From: Eubacterium sp.
Lineage (GTDB): Bacteria > Bacillota > Clostridia > Lachnospirales > Lachnospiraceae
Length of the DNA stretch: 64,000 nt
Assembly: GCA_022764165.1 (NCBI GenBank)
Contig: JALERM010000045.1
Coordinates: 1 to 64,000 of the forward strand
Reading direction: 5' to 3'
Below, in pieces: positions 53,484-61,212 of this stretch; the stretch's first letter is position 1, and every line of letters starts with the position of its first letter. The notes beneath the pieces were generated by a model, which was not told where the DNA came from, searched no databases, and saw nothing but the letters and a program-made list of their open reading frames with translations. A program made the translations under genes and the position numbers.

Positions 53484-54265
53484 GTTTGGAAGCGGAAAGA
53501 CTAATCAATCACGTTTATCAGATGGATTGCCTTGAACTGATGAAGCAGATGCCGGATGAAACAGTATCTATGATTCTCACAGATCCCCCTTATGGGATTT
53601 CTTACCAAAATCAGTTTACCAATCAGAGGCATCTGGTGCTGGAGGGCGATAGCGGAATCCCATATGAAAGGTTTGCAAGTGAGAGTTACCGTATTTTAAG
53701 GGGAAATTCCCATGCGTATTTCTTTACCCGTTATGATTGTTATCCATATCATTATGAATGTTTAAAGCAGGCAGGATTTTCTGTGAAAAATTGTATGGTT
53801 ATTGAGAAGGGGACTATCGGTGGTATTGGAGATTTGAAAGGCAGCTTTGCGAACAATGCAGAGTGGATCATTTTTTGCCAGAAAGGGCGGAGGGTTTTTA
53901 ACCGAACTACGCTTCTTGAAAATAAGAAAAAAGAAGGCACTCAATTCCATAGAGGGCGTGAACCTAGTAAAAAATACAAGACGAGGTTTAACGCTTGCTG
54001 GTTTGGAGAAGAATATCCCAAATCTACCTATAATTCCATGTGGCAGAAGAAGAACCAGATATACCATCCTACGATAAAAAATGTGGAATGTTTGTCTTGG
54101 CTCATACAGATTTCTTCTTTGCCTGGGGAATTGATATTTGACGGGTTTATGGGAACCGGAAGTACGGCACTGGCGGCATTGCTTACTGGAAGAAATTATC
54201 TTGGAGCAGAAATTGATCCCGGATATTTCCAGATCATCGGAAAGCGTCTGCAACAGCAAATTTAA
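53480..54265 (+). CDS. DNA adenine/cytosine-N4 methyltransferase (beta-class)
   Basis: The 261-residue enzyme has DPPYGISYQNQF (Asp35-Tyr38) near the N-terminus and the SAM-binding FDGFMGTGSTALAALLTGRN near 215, so the motif order is IV before I, as in beta-class N4/N6 enzymes. No restriction partner is next to it, so it is an orphan, probably for protection against host restriction. It overlaps the VirB4 stop as ATGA. Confidence 0.9.
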   Translation: MSLEAERLINHVYQMDCLELMKQMPDETVSMILTDPPYGISYQNQFTNQRHLVLEGDSGIPYERFASESYRILRGNSHAYFFTRYDCYPYHYECLKQAGFSVKNCMVIEKGTIGGIGDLKGSFANNAEWIIFCQKGRRVFNRTTLLENKKKEGTQFHRGREPSKKYKTRFNACWFGEEYPKSTYNSMWQKKNQIYHPTIKNVECLSWLIQISSLPGELIFDGFMGTGSTALAALLTGRNYLGAEIDPGYFQIIGKRLQQQI

Positions 54266-54283
54266 CGGGAAAGGAAAAGCAAC

Positions 54284-55060
54284 ATGAGGAAATGGCTTGC
54301 GGGATTATTACTGATCTGTTCTATTGTACTACTCTCTATCAGTATTTACTCGTTGATGGGGATGTTCTTTCAGGAGAAAAAAGACGATTCACTACAGAAG
54401 CAGTTGGAAGAAATTTATGAAGATGGTGACAGGGCGCAGGAACCGGAGGGAGAATTACCTTCAGGGGAATCTGCGCCCTTTGTGGTGGATGAGGGGATTC
54501 TTGCCCTGCATGAAAAAAATCCGGATTGTATTGGGTGGCTGACTATCGAAGGAACCATGATTGATTATCCAGTCATGTACCATCCGGAGGAAGAAAATTA
54601 TTATCTGCATCGGGATTTTAATGGTGAGTATTCCGCAAATGGCTGTTTGTTTCTATCAGAAAAATGTGATCCGGAAACCAGCGACAATCTCATTATCTAT
54701 GGGCATCACATGAACAGCGGCAAGATGTTTGCGGCACTGGAAGGATATAAACAACAGGCGTTTTGTGCGGAGCATCCGCTGATTCTCTTTAATACTCTGC
54801 ATGGGAAAGAAACCTATCAGGTCATGGCGGCATTTAGCACTCCTGTTTATACAGGGAATGATTTTGCATATTACACTTTTACCAAAGCGGAAAACGAGGG
54901 CGAGTATCAGGCTTTTATAAATGCAATTATGGAGCGTTCTTTTTATGACACCGGGATTACGGCGGTTTATGGGGACAGGTTGCTGACGTTATCTACCTGT
55001 GAGTATTCGCAGAAAAACGGACGGATGGTTGTTGTGGCAAAACAAGTTAAAACAAATTAG
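54284..55060 (+). CDS. srtB: Class B sortase
   Basis: The 258-residue membrane-anchored transpeptidase has an N-terminal membrane helix (5-28), GWLTIEGTMIDYPVM near 85, His141/142 in IYGHHMNSG, and catalytic Cys239 in TLSTCEYS with a following Arg (GRMVVVAK). Class B sortases of Clostridia ICEs cut (S/P/T)PxTG-like signals in C. difficile studies, matching TPKTG of the ICE adhesin at 36711. AAAGGAAAAGCAAC precedes the start. Confidence 0.93.
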   Translation: MRKWLAGLLLICSIVLLSISIYSLMGMFFQEKKDDSLQKQLEEIYEDGDRAQEPEGELPSGESAPFVVDEGILALHEKNPDCIGWLTIEGTMIDYPVMYHPEEENYYLHRDFNGEYSANGCLFLSEKCDPETSDNLIIYGHHMNSGKMFAALEGYKQQAFCAEHPLILFNTLHGKETYQVMAAFSTPVYTGNDFAYYTFTKAENEGEYQAFINAIMERSFYDTGITAVYGDRLLTLSTCEYSQKNGRMVVVAKQVKTN

Positions 55061-55080
55061 TGGAAAGGATGGAATTTATT

Positions 55081-55365
55081 ATGGAGATTTATGTGTTGAA
55101 TATCGGAGAAAAGGATTTACCCAAAGAGGGAAAAGAAATGTTGGATATGAAGAAAGATGGCGATGGAGAGGAAGTTTTTGGCTGCTTAATGGACGATATG
55201 CTGTATCTGGCAGCATTGGTTGATTTGCAGAGTGATCTTCTGCAGATTGCTGAATTAAGGGACGGTGTCTTGCCGGAAGGATTTGATGATTTTCCGGAAT
55301 CCGTGAGAAAACTGGCAGATCAGACACTGGCAAAATGGGAGATTTATGCGCAGCCTGTGGTGTAA
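55081..55365 (+). CDS. Small acidic ICE protein of unknown function
   Basis: The 94-residue protein (MEIYVLNIGEKDLPKEGKEM) is acidic, without membrane segments, with MDDMLYLAALVDLQSDLLQI forming a likely helix. I do not recognise a family. AAAGGAT lies upstream; GTG 55060 and ATG 55069 are other in-frame starts. It stands between the sortase and the cell-wall hydrolase genes. Confidence 0.65.
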   Translation: MEIYVLNIGEKDLPKEGKEMLDMKKDGDGEEVFGCLMDDMLYLAALVDLQSDLLQIAELRDGVLPEGFDDFPESVRKLADQTLAKWEIYAQPVV

Positions 55366-55392
55366 TGCAAAGAAACGAAGGGATTGTTGACT

Positions 55393-57888
55393 ATGCAGGA
55401 ACATGAATATAAGGCAAGAGATAAAACTGTAAAGAAAATGAGCCGTGAAGGGCTAACAGAAGAAAATCTGCATAACCGTGAAACGGTCAGTATCAGCCAG
55501 AAAGAAAGGGAAGATATTACACTTCCCGCACGGGTGGAGGATTCGTTTAATTTCCAGAATATCCGTAACCAGGGGGAAGATGGAAAACACCGCAGGCTGT
55601 ATGATTCACGTGCTGACAGAACAGATTTCAGTGGAGAAACAGAGGAAAATGGTAAGCGAAAAAAGCCACCGCAGCGAACTGCCGATTTGGAAACAGATCA
55701 AAAGGTTTCCGAAGATGGGGAAGGGGTGGATTCTGCCAGAGGCGTGTCGGAACATTCCGCACGAATGGAAGGCATACGGGGGCATCCGTCCGGGAGTGCC
55801 TATGCGGAGGCCGCCGCCGAGGTAAACCATAACTGGAAGAAAAAACAGGTGCAGGCATATTCCCGAAAACAAAGGGAAAAGCAGGCTGCAACGCAGCGGC
55901 GTGAAGGGGAGGCAGAGAAAGAAAATTCTCGTTTTCAGAGGAACCATCAGGCGGCAGAGCAGTCTATGGAAGGGTTTCGGGAAGAAATCAAGGAAAAAGC
56001 AAAGCGTGAGCAGTTACATAAGGAACAGCGGAAGAAAGTTTCTCGTTTAGCGTTTGGTGATGAAAATGACGGTATGGTGCGTGGCGCCGGCATGGGTATT
56101 TCAAAAAGGGTAATTTCAGCAGCGGCAGGTTCTGCCGCTGTTTATCTTCACGGAAAAGGGCATGAAGCGGAAGAAGATAACGCTGCGGTTGAAGGTTCCC
56201 ACAGGGCAGAACTGATGGCAGAAAATGCTTTGCGCCATGCTATGAACAGAACGAACCGGGGAGTTAGAAAAAGAAGTTCCAGATGGCAGGAAAATCCTGC
56301 GGATGCTGTGACAAAAGGAAGGCTGCAGTTTGAAGCGGTACAGGAAGCCGCAAAAAGTACCGGACGGCAGGCAGCAGAAATGGAGCAGGCAAAAAAGAGT
56401 GCTATCCGGCGTTTCTGGCAGAAGCAAAGATATAAGAAAGCGTACCAGGCAGCGAAGAATGGTGAAAAAACAGCAGCGGAGACAATGCAGATCACACAGA
56501 CCGTCTTTGCAAAGGCGAAAAGGGCGGCGGCAGCGGTCATCGGGCGGAATAAAGGAATATTTGGCGCATTGGCGGCAATGGTGCTGCTCTTTGTATTGAT
56601 TGCCACAAGTCTGTCAAGCTGCAGTGCATCCCTTCAGGGTGCCACTTCCAGTATTGCGGGGACAACTTATGCCAGTACGGATGAGGATATTTATGCGGTA
56701 GAAAATGCGTATGCAGCGTTAGAAGATGCCTTAAACAGTCAGATTAACAGTATAGAGTCCCGCCATTCCGGTTACGACGAATACCGTTATCAGGTGGATG
56801 AAATTTCCCATAATCCGTACCAGCTTATTTCTTATTTTACAGCAAAATACGGGGAGTTTACCTATGGGCAGGTAAAAGACGAGGTGGAAGAAATCTTCCG
56901 GCAGCAATACAGCATTTCTACGGAAAGTACAAGGGAGACCGTTACAGAAACAAAAACAGTGCGTGTCGGAGAATCTTTGGGGCAGGTTGTAACCAGCGGA
57001 TATTGTAGCTGTGCAATCTGTTGTGGCGTATGGGCAGGAGGCCCGACTGCGAGCGGCGTATATCCGACAGCAAACCATACCATTGCGGTAGATGCAAACA
57101 ATCCATTCGTACCGATGGGAACTAAGGTTGTGATGAATGGTGTGGAGTATGTGGTAGAGGATACGGGAGCCTTTGCACAATATGGCGTACAGTTTGATGT
57201 TTATTACGATGCTCATGCGTCTGCATTAGCACATGGACACCAGACCTGGGAAGCATATATAGCTGATGACAACGGAAGTCAGGAAGTGGAAGTAACCAGC
57301 ACGAGGGAAGTAAACCGCCTGGATGTAACCATGACAAATCATAACCTTGATGCCGTGCTTCGCAGCAGGATGGATGAAAATGAGGAAAAAAGGTATGACC
57401 TTTATAACACCACCTATGGAAACCGCAATTACCTGTTTGACGTAAATACGCTGCCAGGTGGAGGAGCCGGAGGTTTTGGATATGACATTCCGGCAGAGGC
57501 GTTGTCAGATCAGAAGTTTGCAAATATGATCCGGGAAGCGGAGAAATATCTTGGTTATCCCTATGTATGGGGCGGAGCTTCACCTTCTACCAGCTTTGAC
57601 TGTTCCGGTTTTGTGAGTTGGGTAATCAATAACTGTGGAAATGGATGGAATGTGGGAAGGCAGACAGCGGATGGACTGCGGTCATGCTGTGCTTATATAT
57701 CTCCATCAGAGGCAAAACCGGGAGATTTAGTCTTTTTCCAGGGTACTTACAATACGTCAGGAGCAAGCCATGTGGGAATTTATGTTGGCAATAACATGAT
57801 GATTCATTGCGGAAATCCCATCCAGTATACGAGCATTGCATCGTCTTACTGGCAGGAACATTTTATGGCGTTTGGCAGGATTCATTAG
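55393..57888 (+). CDS. Conjugation cell-wall hydrolase with 3D and NlpC/P60 domains
   Basis: The 831-residue protein opens a path through peptidoglycan for the mating channel. It has a long charged N-terminal region (1-385, coiled-coil like, basic), one membrane helix (about 395-413, ALAAMVLLFVLIATSL), a 3D domain (about 530-630, with AVDANNPFVPMGTK and VEDTGAFA) and an NlpC/P60 domain (about 715-831) with Cys737 in FDCSGFVSW and His793 in SHVGIYVG. The cytosolic N-terminal half is unusually large and may contact other transfer proteins. ATG 55393 is chosen; TTG 55384 also exists. Confidence 0.9.
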   Translation: MQEHEYKARDKTVKKMSREGLTEENLHNRETVSISQKEREDITLPARVEDSFNFQNIRNQGEDGKHRRLYDSRADRTDFSGETEENGKRKKPPQRTADLETDQKVSEDGEGVDSARGVSEHSARMEGIRGHPSGSAYAEAAAEVNHNWKKKQVQAYSRKQREKQAATQRREGEAEKENSRFQRNHQAAEQSMEGFREEIKEKAKREQLHKEQRKKVSRLAFGDENDGMVRGAGMGISKRVISAAAGSAAVYLHGKGHEAEEDNAAVEGSHRAELMAENALRHAMNRTNRGVRKRSSRWQENPADAVTKGRLQFEAVQEAAKSTGRQAAEMEQAKKSAIRRFWQKQRYKKAYQAAKNGEKTAAETMQITQTVFAKAKRAAAAVIGRNKGIFGALAAMVLLFVLIATSLSSCSASLQGATSSIAGTTYASTDEDIYAVENAYAALEDALNSQINSIESRHSGYDEYRYQVDEISHNPYQLISYFTAKYGEFTYGQVKDEVEEIFRQQYSISTESTRETVTETKTVRVGESLGQVVTSGYCSCAICCGVWAGGPTASGVYPTANHTIAVDANNPFVPMGTKVVMNGVEYVVEDTGAFAQYGVQFDVYYDAHASALAHGHQTWEAYIADDNGSQEVEVTSTREVNRLDVTMTNHNLDAVLRSRMDENEEKRYDLYNTTYGNRNYLFDVNTLPGGGAGGFGYDIPAEALSDQKFANMIREAEKYLGYPYVWGGASPSTSFDCSGFVSWVINNCGNGWNVGRQTADGLRSCCAYISPSEAKPGDLVFFQGTYNTSGASHVGIYVGNNMMIHCGNPIQYTSIASSYWQEHFMAFGRIH

Positions 57889-57905
57889 AAATGGAGGCAG
57901 AAGCA

Positions 57906-58238
57906 TTGAGTAAAAAATTAAATCGGGTTTTGGATGAGATTCAGAAAACCGAGGAAAAGATTGCGGTATGGCAGGAACATCTGCGGGAATTGAATACACT
58001 TCGGGAACAGCTTGAAAATCAGGAGATTATTAAATCTATCCGCTCTATGAAACTGGACAGCCGCAGGATGTTGGAATTTTTAGAGGGTATCCAAAGCGGA
58101 ACCGTTTCTATCCGGTGTGCAGAGGAAGAAGATCACAATACTGTAACGGAGAACGATATGAAAGATACGTCAGGACAAATACAGATGCAGGAAGAAAGGG
58201 CATCAGAAAGTGAGGACAGGAGTAATGAAGAAACTTAA
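57906..58238 (+). CDS. DUF4315 family protein
   Basis: The 110-residue protein starts LSKKLNRVLDEIQKTEEKIA and forms a coiled coil up to about residue 50, then FLEGIQSG and an acidic tail. DUF4315 is a constant ICE protein of unknown role. The start is TTG 57906 because GGAGG (57893-57897) is 8 bp upstream; ATG 57891 overlaps that site. It overlaps the next gene by 14 bp. Confidence 0.85.
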   Translation: MSKKLNRVLDEIQKTEEKIAVWQEHLRELNTLREQLENQEIIKSIRSMKLDSRRMLEFLEGIQSGTVSIRCAEEEDHNTVTENDMKDTSGQIQMQEERASESEDRSNEET

Positions 58239-58905
58239 AAAGTGGCTGGCATTGTTTGTAATGGCGGCGGGGATTGTGTCTTCCGCCAATGTGACAGCAT
58301 TTGCCTATGCGGAGGAACCTGCGCAGACTGAACCTGTGGAGGCGGCTTCGGAGATGGAACCGACAGTTCTGGAGGAAAATGTGCAGGAAACAGAAGCAAC
58401 ACCTTTCTCGGTTCCGGGAAATGGACAGGTTGTGGATGATAAAACCAATGATGATACAAAGGAGTTTTTAACCATTCAGACAAAGAATGGAAATACATTT
58501 TTCCTTGTGTTAGACCGTTCCAGTAACACAGAAAATGTCTACATGCTTTCCATGATCGATGAGAATGACCTTGCGGAGTTTATCGAAAATACTTCGGAAA
58601 TGAATGTGGAAACGGAGGCAGAAGCGGCGCAGGTTGTTATTCCGGAATCAGAAACCATACCTGAAGAAACAGAGGTGGAAACAGAGAAAGAGCAGGAAAA
58701 GGAGAAAGCCGGCGTAAGCACAGGCGTCCTTCTGGCGGCATTGCTTCTGCTGGCAGGCGGCATTGGCGGCTTCTATTATCTGAAGGTTGTAAAACCGAAA
58801 AAGGCGGAAGAAGCTGCGGATGAAGAAGATTTAGAGTTTTATGATGGCGGGGCGTACATCAATGAAGATACAGATGAGGATTCGGAAAGTGAGGATGGGG
58901 AATAA
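58225..58905 (+). CDS. DUF4366 family surface protein
   Basis: The 226-residue protein has a signal peptide (1-27), a DUF4366 outer domain (about 85-140, FLTIQTKNGNTFFLVLDRSS), an acidic stretch, a membrane helix near 172-192 (TGVLLAALLLLAGGIGGFYY) and an acidic cytosolic tail. It is usually the last of the transfer-channel genes in these ICEs. CAGGAG precedes ATG 58225 inside the DUF4315 gene. A terminator follows. Confidence 0.85.
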   Translation: MKKLKKWLALFVMAAGIVSSANVTAFAYAEEPAQTEPVEAASEMEPTVLEENVQETEATPFSVPGNGQVVDDKTNDDTKEFLTIQTKNGNTFFLVLDRSSNTENVYMLSMIDENDLAEFIENTSEMNVETEAEAAQVVIPESETIPEETEVETEKEQEKEKAGVSTGVLLAALLLLAGGIGGFYYLKVVKPKKAEEAADEEDLEFYDGGAYINEDTDEDSESEDGE

Positions 58906-58943
58906 GTCCTGCGGTGCAATTTGAAAACCATGTGACAATATAT

Positions 58944-58979
58944 AGGAAGGGCAGCCAGTATAACTTGGCTGCTTTTCCT
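58944..58979 (+). terminator. Terminator after the DUF4366 gene
   Basis: GCAGCCA (58951-58957) pairs with TGGCTGC (58966-58972), extended outward by AGGAA/TTCCT, with TTTT directly after the core stem. Confidence 0.8.
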
Positions 58980-59016
58980 TTGTTGAGGCAGGAGATCTGT
59001 CGGAAAGGAGATTGTT

Positions 59017-61119
59017 TTGTATTTAGTATTAGGTGAGAAGCCGAGTGTGGCGCAGGCACTGGCAAAGGTGTTAGGTGCTAAGAAACGAAAGGATGGCTAT
59101 TTTGAGGGGAATGGATGGCTTGTAAGCTGGTGTTTGGGGCATTTGGCGGAATATGTATCGCCGGAGGCATATGATGAACGGTATCAGAAATGGGAGTTTT
59201 CTGACCTTCCGATTTTTCCGGAGGCATGGCAGCTTGCCATAGCGAAGGATAAAAAAGAACAGTTTCATGTGTTGAAAAAACTGCTCAACCGTGATGATGT
59301 GGAGTATGTAGTCAATGGATGTGACGCAGGGCGTGAAGGCGAGCTGATCTTTAAGAGAGTCTATGACTTGTCTGGGAGCCATCTTCCGGTCAAACGGCTG
59401 TGGATCAGTTCAATGGAGGATGCTGCCATTCGGGAAGGGTTTGCCCATTTGAAAGACGGTGCCGAGTATAAAAATCTTTGTGAAGCGTCGATTTGCAGAG
59501 CAAAGGCGGATTGGTTAATCGGCATGAACGCTACCAGGGCATTTACTACAAAATATTATAAGCGTCTGGTAGTAGGACGTGTGCAGACACCCACGCTTGC
59601 GATGCTGGTGGAAAGAGACAGCCAGATTAATCATTTCCAAAAGGAAGCATATTATAACGTGCATTTGGATTGCAACGGTCTGGAAGTAATAAAAGAAAAG
59701 ATTTTTGATAAAGCAGAAGCAGACAGATTAAAGGATGCCTGTAACGGGGCATCCGCTGTGGTGGAAAAAACTGTGTCAACAGAAAAAACAGTCAATCCAC
59801 CAAAACTATATGATCTGACAACATTGCAAAGGGAAAGTAACCGTTATTATGGTTATACGGCGAAGGAGACATTAGATTTTACACAGAGTTTATATGAAAA
59901 AAAGCTGGTTACATATCCGAGAACGGACAGCCAGTATCTTACAGAGGATATGGAACAGACGGCGGAACAGGTCATCCGTATGGTGTGCGGGAAATTCGGT
60001 TATGGTTCGTCCGTATATCCGTCAAAACCAAATGTAAAACGTGTCATGGATAATAAAAGAGTATCCGATCATCATGCCATTATCCCTACGGCAGAGTTGG
60101 AAAGCTGCGAGATAGGGGAACTTTCCAAAGGTGAACGGGATATATTACTTTTGATTTCCACACGTTTGCTCTGCGCAACGGGACCAAAACACCTTTATGT
60201 AGAATCTGTAGTTTCCATATCATGTGCCGATGAGATATTTACAGCAAAAGGAAAAGTAATCAAAGAAATCGGCTGGAAAGCTATTGAAGCAGCGTTTTGT
60301 CAGGCGCAGGGAGGAAGAAATCGTAAGGCTGTGGATAAAGAATTAGTGGCGATTCCTTTTGTGGCGGAAGGCAATGTTATTGACAGCGTAACGGCAGGAG
60401 TGACAGAGCATTTCACGACACCACCCAAACCATACAGTGAAGATACACTTTTGTCTGCAATGGAGACTGCCGGGAATAAAGAATTTGACGAAGATACGGA
60501 AAAGAAAGGACTTGGCACTCCGGCAACGAGGGCAAGCATTATAGAAAAGCTGGTTTCTTCCGGTTATGCGCTGCGTAAGGGTAAGCAGATAGTTCCTACC
60601 AGCGATGGAGCCGATCTGATCGCTGTGCTTCCAGAATATTTGAAATCCGCAGCCATGACAGCGGAATGGGAAAACAAATTGCTTTTGATGGAAAAGGGAC
60701 AGCTTGAAGGCAGTGGGTTCATGCAGGGAATCACGGATTTGATTGACCGGATGCTTTTGGAGTGCAGTACCATATCTGGAGAGGAACAGAATCGTTTTCA
60801 TCCGAGGGAAGAAATCGGGAAGTGTCCGTTGTGTGGCAGTCCGGTTTATGAGGGAAAGAAAAATTTTTATTGTTCCAACCGGGATTGCTCCTTTTCTCTG
60901 TGGAAAGAGAACCGCTATCTTTCTGGTATGAGGAAACAGGTAGATAAGCACATGGCAAAGGAATTGCTGCAGCAGGGACGTACCCATGTGGATGATCTGT
61001 ATTCGCAGAAAAAAGGAAAGACGTTTGCGGCGGATTTGCTTCTTGAGATGCAGGATGGCCGTGCTAACTTTAAGCTGGAATTTCCCAAAAAGAAAGGAAG
61101 TAAAAAGAAATACAAATAA
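59017..61119 (+). CDS. topB: DNA topoisomerase III (ICE-borne TopB)
   Basis: The 700-residue type IA topoisomerase begins YLVLGEKPSVAQALAKVLGA (TOPRIM domain, with DAGREGELIF near 108) and has the catalytic Tyr300 in VTYPRTDSQY. It ends with a zinc-finger-like segment (CPLCGSPVYEGKKNFYCSNRDC near 605) and a basic tail. It probably resolves ICE DNA during replication or transfer. TTG 59017 follows GGAAAGGAG by 6 bp; no ATG is available near. Confidence 0.93.
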   Translation: MYLVLGEKPSVAQALAKVLGAKKRKDGYFEGNGWLVSWCLGHLAEYVSPEAYDERYQKWEFSDLPIFPEAWQLAIAKDKKEQFHVLKKLLNRDDVEYVVNGCDAGREGELIFKRVYDLSGSHLPVKRLWISSMEDAAIREGFAHLKDGAEYKNLCEASICRAKADWLIGMNATRAFTTKYYKRLVVGRVQTPTLAMLVERDSQINHFQKEAYYNVHLDCNGLEVIKEKIFDKAEADRLKDACNGASAVVEKTVSTEKTVNPPKLYDLTTLQRESNRYYGYTAKETLDFTQSLYEKKLVTYPRTDSQYLTEDMEQTAEQVIRMVCGKFGYGSSVYPSKPNVKRVMDNKRVSDHHAIIPTAELESCEIGELSKGERDILLLISTRLLCATGPKHLYVESVVSISCADEIFTAKGKVIKEIGWKAIEAAFCQAQGGRNRKAVDKELVAIPFVAEGNVIDSVTAGVTEHFTTPPKPYSEDTLLSAMETAGNKEFDEDTEKKGLGTPATRASIIEKLVSSGYALRKGKQIVPTSDGADLIAVLPEYLKSAAMTAEWENKLLLMEKGQLEGSGFMQGITDLIDRMLLECSTISGEEQNRFHPREEIGKCPLCGSPVYEGKKNFYCSNRDCSFSLWKENRYLSGMRKQVDKHMAKELLQQGRTHVDDLYSQKKGKTFAADLLLEMQDGRANFKLEFPKKKGSKKKYK

Positions 61120-61124
61120 AAAAT

Positions 61125-61145
61125 CTCCCCGCATGTAGCGGGGAG
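61125..61145 (-). terminator. GC-rich hairpin after topB
   Basis: CTCCCCGC (61125-61132) is complementary to GCGGGGAG (61138-61145) with loop ATGTA. There is no T-run on the plus strand, but the A-run before it gives a T-run on the minus strand, so it would stop transcription coming from the right. Confidence 0.5.
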
Positions 61146-61212
61146 TGCTACCTTATATCAGTGAAAAACTGAGTTATGGATTCATAGATTTGAAAAGAGT
61201 GGAGGTTTTATC

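Noticed and set aside
60343..61134. 263-codon minus-strand ORF opposite topB
   Set aside because: Antisense shadow of topB with no ribosome binding site and no family pattern.
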